A stretch of 64,000 nt of DNA from SIG307 sp964609025 (GCA_964609025.1 CAZSQM010000008.1:1-64000), one strand, 5' to 3'; shown: positions 1 through 10,083, numbered from the stretch's first letter. The notes: generated from the letters alone by a model not told the origin. A program made the numbers and translations.

Positions 1-158
1 GTAACTTGCAAAACAGATTATACAACAGGTAGTATCAAATTGCAAGCTATTTTTTGATTTTCTTTAAAGTTAAACTATTTGCTTAATTGCTTATACATTT
101 ACAACATCAGCAAATTTTAAGTAAAAAGGCTGTAAATCCACCCCGGCTGCCCTATTCC

Positions 159-3100
159 TTACAGCGAGAACAAGTCCATCAACGACATCTGGTTCGACTC
201 CGGAATATCGCCCAACAGCCCCAAATCTCCCATCTGGTCCGTAATTGTCTGGCTGACCTTACAACGGGTACGGAAGTCATCCTTCGATAAAAACGGACCG
301 TCCTTTGCCGCTTCCTCAATCTGCTCCGCCGCCTTTTCCCCGACGCCCTCGATGCTGTCTAACGACGCCATCAGCTTTCCGTCGATGATCTGGAAGGCAT
401 GGGCCTTTGCCGTAAAGAGATCAATCGGAGTGAAATCAAATCCTCTGGCATACATCTCCTGTACGATTTTCATATCGCCGTAGCTTTCCTCGTCCTTCTG
501 GGAAGCCGTTTTGGTTTCCATTCTGCGCTTAATTTCCCTCATATTCCGCTCCAGTACCTCCCTGCCGAGGCACATGGTTTCATAGCTGAACGCCTTGGCC
601 CGGATACCGAAGTACGCCGCATAGTACGCAAGGGGATAGTAAATCTTGAAATGTGCCACACGGAATGCCATCATAACGTAAGCGCAGGCATGCGCCTTCG
701 GAAACATGTACTTGATTTTTTTACACGACCAGATATACCAGTCCGGCACCCCTTTTTCAAGCATCGCCTCCTCCATTTCCGGCGTCAGACCCTTTCCTTT
801 TCGCACGCTTTCCATGATTTTAAAGGCCAGTCCGTTTTCCACGCCCTGATAAATCAAATAGGTCATAATGTCATCTCGCGTACAGATTGCATTGGACAAA
901 GTACACTTTCCTTCCTGTATCAGGGTCTGCGTATTGTTGAGCCATACGTCCGTACCGTGGGAAAGCCCGGAAATACGAATCATATCCGAAAAGCTCTGGG
1001 GCTTTGTATCACGCAGCATCTGCATCACGAAGTCGGTTCCGAGCTCCGGCAGGCCAAGGCTTCCCAAATCGCACCCGCCGATGTCCTCCGGCGTAATTCC
1101 GAGCGCCTCGGTGGACGAAAACAGCGAAATCACCTTTTTATCATCTAACGGTATCGTCTTTGCGTCAACGCCGGTCAAATCCTCCAGGCGGCGAATCATC
1201 GTCGGATCATCGTGTCCGAGAATATCCAGCTTTAAAAGGTTGTGGTCGATGGAATGGTAATCAAAATGCGTCGTCACGGTTTTGGTTGTCATATCGTTGG
1301 CCGGACGCTGCACCGGCGTAAACTTATAAATCTCATGTCCCAACGGCAGTACGATAATTCCGCCCGGATGCTGTCCGGTCGAGCGCCGCACTCCCACGCA
1401 ACCGGAGGAAAGCCGCTCTATTTCGGCCCTTCGCATCGTAATACCGTGCTCCTCGTTATATTTTAGCACATAGCCGTATGCCGTTTTATCGGCAACCGTC
1501 GCAATCGTTCCCGCGCGGAAGGTCTGTCCCTTTCCGAAAATAACCTCCGTATAATCGTGGGCCTTCGACTGATATTCTCCCGAAAAGTTCAGGTCGATAT
1601 CCGGCTCCTTATCCCCGTAGAAGCCAAGGAAGGTTTCAAACGGAATGTCGTGACCGTCCTTTACCAAAGGCGCACCGCACTTCGGACAGACGCGATCCGG
1701 CATATCACAGCCCGATAAGCCCTTTTTCTGACAGGTCTTTACTTCCTCGGAATCAAAATCCGAAAAGAAACACTTCGTACAGTAATAATGCGCCGGCAAC
1801 GGATTTACCTCGGTAATACCGGACATGGTCGCAACAAAGGAGGAACCCACCGAACCACGGGAGCCAACCAGATATCCGTCCTCGTTTGATTTCCAAACCA
1901 GCTTCTGTGCAATGATATACATCACCGCAAATCCGTTTTTAATAATGGAGGTCAGCTCATGCTCCAGACGGTTCTCTACAATTTCCGGCAGCGGGTTTCC
2001 GTACATGGAATATGCCTTATCATAGCATATCTTCCGGAGCGTCTGGTCGGAATTTTCAATGACCGGAGGACACTTATCCGGAAAGACCGGTGAAATCTTT
2101 TCAATCCTGTCGGAAATTTTCGCCGGATTTTCCAACACTACCTCCTCCGCCTTTTCCCGTCCCAGGTAGGAAAACTCCTCTAACATCTCCTCGGTGGTGC
2201 GGAAATACAGCGGCGCCTGATTATCCGCGTCGGCAAAGCCCTTGGAGGACATAATAATGCGGCGGTAAACCTCATCCTCCGGGTTTAGAAAATGCACGTC
2301 GCAAGTGGCTGCCACCGGTTTATGATACTGTTCCCCCAGCGCAATAATCTTTTTATTGATTGCAATCAAATCCTCGTCGGATTTGATATTCTCATGTTTC
2401 TCGTCCGCAATCATAAACCGGTTGTTGCCGAGGGGCTGTATTTCAAAATAATCATAAAACTCGCAAAGCCTCTCTATCTCATTGTGGGGCGATTCCCTTA
2501 AAATTGCCTGATACAGCTCTCCCGCCTCGCAGGCAGAGCCGATTAAAAGCCCCTCTCTGTTTTCCAAAAACAGGCTTTTCGGAATCCGCGGCCGTCTGGC
2601 AAAATAATCGATATGGGAAAGAGAAACCAGCCGGTACAAATTAATGCGTCCCGCCTCGTTCTGACAAAGGATAATCGCATGGTACGTCGGCATTTTCTTA
2701 ATCATTTCCGGCGTCGGCTTACACACGGCATTCACCTCGTCAAGCTGCGTTACCCCCCGCGCCTTTAACATGGCAAGAAACTTCACAAAGATATCCGCCG
2801 TTGCCTTTGCGTCGTCTACGGCACGGTGATGGTTTTCCAGGGAAACGCCAAGCTCTCTTGCCACCACATCCAGCTTAAACCGGCTAAGTCCCGGTAAAAG
2901 CGCTCTGGCAAGACCCACCGTATCAATCACCGTAAAATCATAGGAAAGTCCCAGCCGCTCCGCGTTGCTACGGATAAAGCCCGTATCAAAGGACGCATTG
3001 TGGGCAACCAGCGCACAGCCCTTACAAAACTCTAAAAACTGCGGTAAAATCTCCGTAATCTCCGGCGAATCCATCACCATAGAATCCTTGATGCCCGTTA

Positions 3101-4727
3101 ATTCCTCAATCCGCGGCGGAATCGGCACCTTCGGATTTACGAAGGTCGAATACCGGTCGGTAATCTTCCCTGCCTCCACCTTAACCGCGCCGATTTCGAT
3201 GATTTTATCATGCTCCGCCCCAAAGCCCGTCGTTTCGATATCAAATACCACATAGGAGCTCTCAAGGGCTTGTCCCTTACTGTCCCGCACCGGTTCCAGC
3301 ACATCGTCTACCAGATAAGCCTCCACGCCGTAAATCACCTTAAAGTCCTTGGCACGCTGCATCTTTTCTTCATCGTCCTTATAGTCCTTCGGATTAATGG
3401 CATGGTTTGCTTCCGGAAACGCCTGTACTACGCCGTGGTCGGTAATCGCCACCGCAGGCATTCCCCACTCAAAGGCGGTTTTTACAAGAACCGTAGGGTC
3501 AACCAGACCGTCCATATCGCTCATTTTGGTATGGGCATGCAGTTCGATTCGCTTACGCTCGCTGGTATCCATACGTTTTTTCGTAAAGTCCTTAATATTC
3601 TTCATGCCGTAAATGACACCGATGGACACTTCCTTTTCATAGGTATCAAACAAGGCCTGTCCCTTTAACAAAACAAATTTCCCCGGCTTTAAATGACCGC
3701 GGAGTTCGTCCGCCTCCTCCTTCCGCACAAAAATCTTTGCGCCGATGGAATTGGTAAAGTCCGTAATCTGGAACAGAAATAAAAGCTTTTCGTTTCGCAG
3801 CTCCCGTTCCTCAAACTTAATAATCTTACCGCGAATCAGGCAGTCGCCGTACCCGTCCTCGATATCGGAAATCGGAACCAGCTCCCCGTCAAAGGGTTTT
3901 CCGTAGAAAATATCCGGATCCTCCGGCAGCTTTTTCTTCGGCGTATAGTTACTGTTCCGCTCAAACTTCTTAAAATCAGCCTTTTCCTTTGACTGTGCCC
4001 CGGCTGTTCCCGTTTTGGCGGCAGGTGCTTCTGCCCTTGCCGCGCCCTCCGGTTTCCCGGCGTTTGCTCCGTCCGTCACACCTTTCTCTGCCTTTTGAAC
4101 AGGTTTCCCGGCTTCCTCCTCCGGATCCTCTGCCGAATTCTCTTTTCTTTCCGGCAGAATCCCCATGCTGCGAAGCTTTTCTTTCGAAAAAAATTCATAC
4201 TTCGGCTGTTCCGGCTGTGCCTCCTCGGCTTCCGCCTTCTCATATTCGCTTATGACACGAACCGGCAGTTCAAAGCGTGACAAAAAGAGCTCCTCCAGGC
4301 AGCTCCTTATCTCATCCCCGATATGTCGGTTAATAAACGTATCCTCCGATTTGATGCGGATTTCCTGTCCCTCTACCTGAATTTGGGCACGCTGCAAAAA
4401 GCCGGAATACAACCGGCTTTTCTCCGAAAACTCCTCCATAAGCGACTCTCTGTAATGCTCCCAGACCGACTCCGTGGTATACTGTGCGGACAGTCTGTAA
4501 TGCTCCGCAATCACCGCCCGCTTTTCCATCGGTCCGAAAAACTGCTGGTTTAGCAGCCTTTCCAAACGTTCCAATCCACGGAAGTGAAGCAGCCGTTCGC
4601 TTAAAATATGTACCGTTACCTCGCCGGAATGTCTGGACGCGGTCAGCTTTAAAACCTCCGTTTCCTCAAACATCCGGCGCAGCTCCTCCGGTACGGTCAC
4701 GGTATCAAATACCTCAAATAGCTTCAT
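159..4727 (-). CDS. polC: DNA polymerase III, PolC type
   Basis: Replicative polymerase of low-GC Gram-positives, synthesising DNA with a built-in 3'-5' proofreading exonuclease. The 1522-residue product has the PolC order: N-terminal domain followed by a Glu/Ala/Lys-rich linker (about residues 190-260), OB fold, PHP domain beginning at ELHAHTKMSDMDG (about 395), DnaQ-like exonuclease inserted in the PHP domain (FDIETTG about 497, HNASFD, HHRAVDDA), a four-cysteine zinc site (CTKC...CPKC, about 980-1020) and the catalytic motif PDIDLNFSG (about 1045). It is slightly longer than the usual 1430-1470 residues, mainly through the linker. The start overlaps the end of ispG, so the two are probably translationally coupled. 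It is the last gene of the pyrH-to-polC operon. No convincing terminator is visible in positions 1-158. Confidence 0.97.
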   Translation of the reverse strand: MKLFEVFDTVTVPEELRRMFEETEVLKLTASRHSGEVTVHILSERLLHFRGLERLERLLNQQFFGPMEKRAVIAEHYRLSAQYTTESVWEHYRESLMEEFSEKSRLYSGFLQRAQIQVEGQEIRIKSEDTFINRHIGDEIRSCLEELFLSRFELPVRVISEYEKAEAEEAQPEQPKYEFFSKEKLRSMGILPERKENSAEDPEEEAGKPVQKAEKGVTDGANAGKPEGAARAEAPAAKTGTAGAQSKEKADFKKFERNSNYTPKKKLPEDPDIFYGKPFDGELVPISDIEDGYGDCLIRGKIIKFEERELRNEKLLFLFQITDFTNSIGAKIFVRKEEADELRGHLKPGKFVLLKGQALFDTYEKEVSIGVIYGMKNIKDFTKKRMDTSERKRIELHAHTKMSDMDGLVDPTVLVKTAFEWGMPAVAITDHGVVQAFPEANHAINPKDYKDDEEKMQRAKDFKVIYGVEAYLVDDVLEPVRDSKGQALESSYVVFDIETTGFGAEHDKIIEIGAVKVEAGKITDRYSTFVNPKVPIPPRIEELTGIKDSMVMDSPEITEILPQFLEFCKGCALVAHNASFDTGFIRSNAERLGLSYDFTVIDTVGLARALLPGLSRFKLDVVARELGVSLENHHRAVDDAKATADIFVKFLAMLKARGVTQLDEVNAVCKPTPEMIKKMPTYHAIILCQNEAGRINLYRLVSLSHIDYFARRPRIPKSLFLENREGLLIGSACEAGELYQAILRESPHNEIERLCEFYDYFEIQPLGNNRFMIADEKHENIKSDEDLIAINKKIIALGEQYHKPVAATCDVHFLNPEDEVYRRIIMSSKGFADADNQAPLYFRTTEEMLEEFSYLGREKAEEVVLENPAKISDRIEKISPVFPDKCPPVIENSDQTLRKICYDKAYSMYGNPLPEIVENRLEHELTSIIKNGFAVMYIIAQKLVWKSNEDGYLVGSRGSVGSSFVATMSGITEVNPLPAHYYCTKCFFSDFDSEEVKTCQKKGLSGCDMPDRVCPKCGAPLVKDGHDIPFETFLGFYGDKEPDIDLNFSGEYQSKAHDYTEVIFGKGQTFRAGTIATVADKTAYGYVLKYNEEHGITMRRAEIERLSSGCVGVRRSTGQHPGGIIVLPLGHEIYKFTPVQRPANDMTTKTVTTHFDYHSIDHNLLKLDILGHDDPTMIRRLEDLTGVDAKTIPLDDKKVISLFSSTEALGITPEDIGGCDLGSLGLPELGTDFVMQMLRDTKPQSFSDMIRISGLSHGTDVWLNNTQTLIQEGKCTLSNAICTRDDIMTYLIYQGVENGLAFKIMESVRKGKGLTPEMEEAMLEKGVPDWYIWSCKKIKYMFPKAHACAYVMMAFRVAHFKIYYPLAYYAAYFGIRAKAFSYETMCLGREVLERNMREIKRRMETKTASQKDEESYGDMKIVQEMYARGFDFTPIDLFTAKAHAFQIIDGKLMASLDSIEGVGEKAAEQIEEAAKDGPFLSKDDFRTRCKVSQTITDQMGDLGLLGDIPESNQMSLMDLFSL

Positions 4728-5772
4728 ACGCCTCTATCTCCTCCTTCAATGCCGAAAGCAGCTCGCTCTCCGGCACCTTACGGACTATTTCCCCTTTACG
4801 GAATACCAAACCCTCTCCCGCTCCTCCGGCAATTCCCAAATCCGCCTCTCTTGCTTCTCCCGGGCCGTTGACCGCACACCCCATAACCGCAATTTTAATC
4901 GGCAGGTCATACCCTGCCGCCATTGCCTCAACCTGTTCCGCCAGCCCGATTAAATCAATCTTTGTTCTGCCGCAGGTCGGGCAGGAAACGACCTCGATTC
5001 CGCCCTTTCGCAGTCCTAACGTGCGTAAAATCAACTTTGCGGACACAATCTCCTCCGTCGGAGCTGCCGTAAGAGAAACGCGAATTGTATCGCCGATGCC
5101 CTGCGAAAGAATCATCGAAAGTCCGATTGCGGATTTTATATTGCCTGCTCTAAGCGTCCCCGCCTCCGTAATCCCGACATGAAGCGGGTAATTTGTTTTT
5201 TGTGCAATCAGCTCATGGGCCCTTACGCACATCAAAACATCCGAAGACTTGATGCTGATTACAATATCCGTAAAATCAAACTGCTCTAACATCGCCACCT
5301 TTTCCAAGGCGCTTTCTACCAGACCTTCCGCCGTTACGCCGCCGTACTTCTCTATCAGGGACTTTTCCAAAGAACCGCTGTTGACGCCGACCCGAATCGG
5401 GACATGCCGCTTCTTTGCCGCCTCCGCCACTGCGCGTACCCGTTCCGTATCGCCGATATTTCCCGGATTGATGCGGATTTTATCGGCTCCGTGCTCGATT
5501 GCCGCGATTGCCAGACGATAGTCAAAATGAATATCCGCAACAAGCGGAATGCTGATTCGCTTTTTTATCTGCTCTAACGCTTTTGCCGCTTCCATCGTGG
5601 GTACGGCGCAGCGGATGATTTCACAGCCCGCCGCTGTCAGTTCTTCAATCTGACGGACAGTCGCCGCAACATCCTCTGTTTTTGTATTCGTCATGGACTG
5701 AATCGCAATCGGCGCACCGCCGCCGACGGTAACTCCTCCGACGCGCACCGCCTTTGTCTGCCTGCGTTCCAT
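4714..5772 (-). CDS. ispG: 4-hydroxy-3-methylbut-2-enyl diphosphate synthase
   Basis: Iron-sulfur enzyme of the MEP isoprenoid pathway converting MEcPP to HMBPP; 352 residues. The [4Fe-4S] ligands are visible in SCPTCGRTKIDL and MGCAVNGPGEA near the C-terminus, and the N-terminal TIM-barrel sequences (IQSMTNTKTEDV, PLVADIHFDYRLA) are typical. The longest frame begins with a GTG at 5781, but an ideal GGAGG lies 8 nt before the ATG at 5772, so 5772 is chosen. It overlaps polC by 14 bp downstream. Together with dxr in the same operon and the ispH fusion at 37-39 kb, this puts three MEP-pathway steps in the window. Confidence 0.96.
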   Translation of the reverse strand: MERRQTKAVRVGGVTVGGGAPIAIQSMTNTKTEDVAATVRQIEELTAAGCEIIRCAVPTMEAAKALEQIKKRISIPLVADIHFDYRLAIAAIEHGADKIRINPGNIGDTERVRAVAEAAKKRHVPIRVGVNSGSLEKSLIEKYGGVTAEGLVESALEKVAMLEQFDFTDIVISIKSSDVLMCVRAHELIAQKTNYPLHVGITEAGTLRAGNIKSAIGLSMILSQGIGDTIRVSLTAAPTEEIVSAKLILRTLGLRKGGIEVVSCPTCGRTKIDLIGLAEQVEAMAAGYDLPIKIAVMGCAVNGPGEAREADLGIAGGAGEGLVFRKGEIVRKVPESELLSALKEEIEAYEAI

Positions 5773-5834
5773 AAGCCGCACCTCCGTTTTTTCCCTTCCT
5801 CATAAACCTCCTCATCCGATAAACACGCACAAGA

Positions 5835-7139
5835 CTATGAGAAAAATACATTCTTAATATCATTAAACAACAGCACTACCATCAACAGCATTAACAGTAC
5901 CATGCCGATAAAATGCACCATGCCCTCTTTTTCACGGTCAATCGGCTTGCGGCGCACGACTTCAATCGCACAGAATAAAAGCTTTCCGCCGTCTAACGCC
6001 GGTATCGGAAGCAGATTCATTACGCCGAGGTTTGCGCTTAACAGAATCGTAATATAGAGCATATTTAAGACCGTATCCTTCACGCCGTATTCCACGGAAG
6101 CCTCATAAGTGTCGCCGATTGCGTCCACAATGGCTACCGCGCTTCCGATTTCATTGGCCTTTAATCTGCCGGTTACAAGCCGTCCGAGTCCCCGCGCCGT
6201 TTCCACAATCCAATATTTTACTTCGGATGCGGAATAACGAATCGTCTGCAATGCCGTAGCGTGCTCTCTTGCCAGATTGTAAGCAAAACCGAGCGAATAC
6301 CCGGTAGAACCATACTTCGGCGTCACGACTACCGTGTACTCGTTGCCGTCGCGCAGATAGCTTACCCGAACCTCTTCCCCGTTCAGGGGATTCCGGTCAA
6401 AATATTCCATCAGTTCCCCGCTTGTTTTCACTCTGACGTCCTGAATCCCGGTAATCACATCGCCCACCCGAATCCCGGCAGCCTCCATCGGATATCCTTC
6501 CGAAACCGCTAAAACCTCGGCAGTTCCAGCCTCCGTCCCCGAATAAGAAAACCCGAGCAGATACCGGTCGTATTTCTCCGGCACCAGTGTTACCTTTATC
6601 TTTTCCCCGTTTCTCCTTACAGTGATATTTACCGGTTCACCGGTAAGGGAATGATAGTCAAAATATCCCTGTACCTCTCTCGCAATGGAAATACCGGAAT
6701 GATTGATTTTCGTAATCACATCCCCCTCCAGCAAGCCCGCCTCCGCCGCAGGACTCCCCTCCGTCACACCGGTAATTCTCGCCGGATCATAGCCTGCCAC
6801 GCCGATGACGATAACAGAGAAGACAAAGGCAAGAATAAAGTTAAAGGCCGGCCCCGCAAACAGTACCGCAATACGCTGCCAGACCCCCTTTGCATAAAAC
6901 GACTTATCGCTGTCATTTTTCTGGTCGGAATCCTCGCCAAGCATCATACAGGCGCCGCCGATTGGCAGAAGACGCACCGAGAACTGCGTACCGAAGGCGC
7001 GGAACCCGCAAAGCCTCGGACCCATACCGATGGAAAAATCCAGCACCTCGATACCGTTAATCCGGGCAAAAATAAAGTGTCCCAGCTCATGTATCAAAAT
7101 AATGATTCCAAAAATTAAAATTGCAACAACGATTTTCAT
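5835..7139 (-). CDS. rseP: RIP metalloprotease RseP/RasP (site-2 protease)
   Basis: Zinc intramembrane protease that cleaves membrane-bound regulators such as anti-sigma factors. The 434-residue product has the catalytic HELGH at residues 17-21 in the first membrane segment, two PDZ domains (about 115-200 and 205-285) and the second active-site motif PIPALDGGKLLF near residue 380, followed by a last hydrophobic segment. Single-PDZ family members are shorter; two PDZ domains resemble the E. coli RseP arrangement. The start ATG overlaps the dxr stop by 4 bp, so translation is coupled. The substrate cannot be told from sequence; no sigma/anti-sigma pair is next to it. Confidence 0.95.
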   Translation of the reverse strand: MKIVVAILIFGIIILIHELGHFIFARINGIEVLDFSIGMGPRLCGFRAFGTQFSVRLLPIGGACMMLGEDSDQKNDSDKSFYAKGVWQRIAVLFAGPAFNFILAFVFSVIVIGVAGYDPARITGVTEGSPAAEAGLLEGDVITKINHSGISIAREVQGYFDYHSLTGEPVNITVRRNGEKIKVTLVPEKYDRYLLGFSYSGTEAGTAEVLAVSEGYPMEAAGIRVGDVITGIQDVRVKTSGELMEYFDRNPLNGEEVRVSYLRDGNEYTVVVTPKYGSTGYSLGFAYNLAREHATALQTIRYSASEVKYWIVETARGLGRLVTGRLKANEIGSAVAIVDAIGDTYEASVEYGVKDTVLNMLYITILLSANLGVMNLLPIPALDGGKLLFCAIEVVRRKPIDREKEGMVHFIGMVLLMLLMVVLLFNDIKNVFFS

Positions 7140-8317
7140 GCTTCCTCTTTTCTGCGTTTTTCACGCGAATGCTCCCTGATATAGGAATACGTTTCCTCCT
7201 CAATGGAAAGAACCTCCTCCAACGTCGGATTCTCTATTTTCGTATGCGCGTCAATGGCGCGTTCCAAAAGCTCCGTAATCTGAAGATACCCTATCTTTCG
7301 CTCCAAAAACAATGTAACCGCCATTTCATTTGCCGCATTATATACCGTCGGCAGACTGCCGCCCTCCCGAAATACTTCATATGCTAACGCAAGGGCTCGG
7401 AAGGTTTCCGTGTCCGGTCGGTAAAACTCTATTTTCTGCAATGCGAAAAAGTCCAGTCGTTCCCCGGAAAGACCGACGCGATCCGGATACGTCATCGCAT
7501 ACTGAATCGGCAGCTTCATATCCGGCACGCCGAGCTGTGCCAATACCGCGCCGTCCGTAAACTGTACCATCGAATGAATAATGCTTTTCGGCTGTATCAT
7601 AACCTCTATCTGCTCCGGCGCAAGCGAAAAAAGCCAGCCGGCTTCCATGACCTCCAAGCCTTTATTCACTAAGGTGGAAGAATCAATCGTAATCTTTTTT
7701 CCCATTGCCCAGTTCGGATGCCGCAGCGCTTGTTCTACCGTGATAGAACGAAGTTCCTCTTTTGTTTTTCCGAAGAACGGACCGCCCGAGGCTGTCAAAA
7801 GCAACTTTTCTACCGTCTTCGTCCCGTTTCCCTGCAAGCACTGAAACACCGCAGAATGTTCACTGTCTACCGGCAGCAGGCGCACGTTGTATTCTTTCAC
7901 CAACGGCATAATAATATGCCCCGCGGTAACAAGCGTTTCCTTATTTGCAAGGGCAATGTCTTTTCCTGCCTTAATAGCGGCAATCGTCGGCAGAATTCCA
8001 ATCATACCGACGACCGCATTTACAGTCATAGTTGCTTCTTCCTCGCAGGCGCAGGCAATCAGACCGTCCATTCCATATACTACCTTTGTAGTATATATGT
8101 GGTGTAGCCGCAGATGCTCCTGCAATTCTCTCGCATCGCGCTCGTTTGTCAGACTTGCCAACTTCGGATGAAATTCTGCAATCTGCCGTTCCAACAGCTC
8201 CACATTGCTTCCTGCCGCAAGCGCCGTCACCTGAAACGTCTCCGGCTTTTCCCTTACAATTTCCAGCGTCTGCGTTCCAATCGAGCCGGTCGAACCTAAC
8301 ACTGCTAATTTTTTCAT
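7136..8317 (-). CDS. dxr: 1-deoxy-D-xylulose 5-phosphate reductoisomerase
   Basis: First committed step of the MEP isoprenoid pathway (DXP to MEP, NADPH dependent); 393 residues. The N-terminus is the Rossmann motif LGSTGSIGTQTLE, and the substrate/metal region LPVDSEHSAVFQCLQG is intact. The longest frame adds nine residues upstream, but GGAGG sits 7 nt before the ATG at 8317, so this start is preferred. It lies between cdsA and rseP, overlapping rseP by 4 bp, as in many Firmicutes operons. Confidence 0.96.
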   Translation of the reverse strand: MKKLAVLGSTGSIGTQTLEIVREKPETFQVTALAAGSNVELLERQIAEFHPKLASLTNERDARELQEHLRLHHIYTTKVVYGMDGLIACACEEEATMTVNAVVGMIGILPTIAAIKAGKDIALANKETLVTAGHIIMPLVKEYNVRLLPVDSEHSAVFQCLQGNGTKTVEKLLLTASGGPFFGKTKEELRSITVEQALRHPNWAMGKKITIDSSTLVNKGLEVMEAGWLFSLAPEQIEVMIQPKSIIHSMVQFTDGAVLAQLGVPDMKLPIQYAMTYPDRVGLSGERLDFFALQKIEFYRPDTETFRALALAYEVFREGGSLPTVYNAANEMAVTLFLERKIGYLQITELLERAIDAHTKIENPTLEEVLSIEEETYSYIREHSREKRRKEEA

Positions 8318-8333
8318 AGTAACTTCCTCCCTC

Positions 8334-9137
8334 TTACGGCACAAAAAGCTGCACCAGATAATAAATTAACGGTGCGGTAAAGATAATGCTGTCAAACCGG
8401 TCTAAAATTCCGCCGTGTCCCGGAATCAGTCTGCCGTAATCCTTAATTCCGTAATTTCGCTTCATTGCAGAGGCCGCCAAATCGCCAAGCTGCGAAATCA
8501 CCGATGCGGCAACCCCCATAACGACAAATTGAAGCACCGATACCGTAGCCCCGGCAATTAAATTGTTAATACAAACCGCATAAACTCCCGCAATCAGTGC
8601 CGTTCCGGCGATTCCGCCGATACAGCCCTCTATCGTCTTCTTCGGACTTAATTCCGGAAACGCCTTATGCTTTCCGAACAATCTTCCGGCGCAGTAAGCA
8701 CAGGTATCGGACCCCCAGGTGCCGATAAACACAAGCCACAGCAGCAGCATTCCGTTTTCTTCCAGACGGATACGGTATAAAAACGAAAGCAGCACCGCCG
8801 CATAAACCCAGCCGGCATAGCAGGAAAACACCTGCTTGGCGGAATACTTCGGATAAGTAATCACATAAATTGCCATAAATACCAACAGCGCAAGAATGCA
8901 GACTGCGTCTGCCGCCTCCGCTCTCCCGAAAAATAAAAGACCGTCCAAAAGAAGGCACAACAATCCCCCAGCATAAAAAAGCACACTCTTTTGCAGTCCA
9001 ATCATCCGGTAAAACTCAAATACGCCAAGCAGAGAAATCACAGTAACCAGAGTCCAGAACACCGGACCGCCCAATATACCGCCGGCAATCACAATGGCCA
9101 GCAAAACGATTCCGCTAATAAGTCTTGTAATAAACAT
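8334..9137 (-). CDS. cdsA: phosphatidate cytidylyltransferase
   Basis: Integral membrane enzyme making CDP-diacylglycerol from phosphatidate and CTP, feeding PgsA and cardiolipin synthase (both encoded at 42-46 kb). The 267-residue product is a run of hydrophobic helices ending in the family signature around RLIPGHGGILDRFDS near the C-terminus, with the metal-binding Asp residues. The open frame extends back to 9299 inside uppS, but GGAGG followed five bases later by ATG at 9137 gives MFITRLISG, the expected N-terminus. A second ATG four codons upstream overlaps that Shine-Dalgarno and is less likely. Confidence 0.93.
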   Translation of the reverse strand: MFITRLISGIVLLAIVIAGGILGGPVFWTLVTVISLLGVFEFYRMIGLQKSVLFYAGGLLCLLLDGLLFFGRAEAADAVCILALLVFMAIYVITYPKYSAKQVFSCYAGWVYAAVLLSFLYRIRLEENGMLLLWLVFIGTWGSDTCAYCAGRLFGKHKAFPELSPKKTIEGCIGGIAGTALIAGVYAVCINNLIAGATVSVLQFVVMGVAASVISQLGDLAASAMKRNYGIKDYGRLIPGHGGILDRFDSIIFTAPLIYYLVQLFVP

Positions 9138-9171
9138 CTTTTCCTCCATCAAACAGTCGGCGCCGTTTTCT

Positions 9172-9891
9172 TTACGCCTCTTTGTTCTGTTCCAGTCCGC
9201 CAAACCGTCTGTTTCTGCTTCCGTAATAGGAAATCGCTTTCTCCAGTGCCGCCTTATCAAAATCCGGCCATAAGGTGTCCGTAAAGTAAAGCTCGGCATA
9301 GGCAGACTGCCATAAAAGGAAGTTGGAAAGCCGCTGTTCGCCGCTGGTCCGTATAATCAAATCCGGGTCCGGAAGCCCTGCGGTATCCAAAGAACCGCTG
9401 ATATCTTCCGCAGTCAGTTCCTCGATTGTTCTTCCTTCCAAATCTGCCTTTGCCGCCGCCTTTTTTACGGCACGGAGCACCTCGTCCCGTCCGCCGTAAT
9501 TTAATGCTATCTGAAATTGAAGACCGGTATTCTTCGCAGATACCTCCTCCAACTGTTTTATCGATGTTCTTATATCCTCCGGCAATACCGAATAATCTCC
9601 GATAATCCGCACACGCATATTATTGTCCGCGCACTGCTTTACCGCGTCTTTCAAATAACTCCGGAGAATCTTCATCAACGCGTCAATCTCTTCCTTCGGG
9701 CGCGTCCAGTTCTCCGTGGAAAACGCATACACCGTCAAATAGTTTACTCCCAGCTTCCATGCTTCCTCACAAACTTTTCGGACAGCCTTACTTCCCTGAG
9801 AGTGCCCGTAATTACGCGGCATTCCCCGCTTCTTCGCCCATCTTCCGTTTCCGTCCATAATAATCGCAATATGCTGTGGAATCTTTTCCAT
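9172..9891 (-). CDS. uppS: undecaprenyl diphosphate synthase (cis-prenyltransferase)
   Basis: Makes the C55 lipid carrier precursor for peptidoglycan from IPP and FPP; cytosolic, membrane associated; 239 residues. The catalytic Asp is in IIMDGNGRWAKKRG (D13), with YAFSTENWTRP, and the C-terminal substrate loop RTSGEQRLSNFLLWQ. GGAGG precedes the ATG. It is downstream of frr after an unusual 217-bp structured spacer and upstream of cdsA with 34 bp between. Confidence 0.96.
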   Translation of the reverse strand: MEKIPQHIAIIMDGNGRWAKKRGMPRNYGHSQGSKAVRKVCEEAWKLGVNYLTVYAFSTENWTRPKEEIDALMKILRSYLKDAVKQCADNNMRVRIIGDYSVLPEDIRTSIKQLEEVSAKNTGLQFQIALNYGGRDEVLRAVKKAAAKADLEGRTIEELTAEDISGSLDTAGLPDPDLIIRTSGEQRLSNFLLWQSAYAELYFTDTLWPDFDKAALEKAISYYGSRNRRFGGLEQNKEA

Positions 9892-9913
9892 ATCCTATTC
9901 CTCCGGATATTTT

Positions 9914-10083
9914 ACGGAGCGACCTCCGTTAAATTTCAAAAATGCCGGGGATACCCATTCCCTCTCCGACACAATTTAGAGGGTGTCCCAACGTCTATCC
10001 TCCCTAAGGGCTGACCGGGACACCCCCTTATCTGCTGTACGTGACATACACCCCAACCGCTTTCCTGCCGGAAGCAGGAAAGC
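9914..10083. other. Structured spacer between frr and uppS (three hairpins)
   Basis: This 217-bp gap inside an otherwise tight operon holds three perfect inverted repeats: ACGGAG/CTCCGT at 9914-9919 and 9924-9929, GGGTGTCCC/GGGACACCC at 9981-9989 and 10017-10025, and GCTTTCCTGC/GCAGGAAAGC at 10059-10068 and 10074-10083. None is followed by a T-run on the minus strand, so they are not ordinary terminators. The hairpin nearest uppS lies about 20 nt upstream of its Shine-Dalgarno. They could be processing, stability or regulatory elements of the polycistronic mRNA; function is inferred only. Confidence 0.55.

Noticed and set aside
1..158. Terminator after polC
   Set aside because: Only weak, mismatched pairing is found near a T-run; not strong enough to call.
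399..1148. Plus-strand frame of 249 codons inside polC
   Set aside because: Antisense to a conserved coding region, without Shine-Dalgarno or recognisable domain.
4484..5182. Plus-strand frame of 232 codons across polC/ispG
   Set aside because: Antisense shadow of two confidently identified genes.
9981..10025. Terminator between frr and uppS
   Set aside because: The GGGTGTCCC stem has a 27-nt loop and no T-run on the minus strand.
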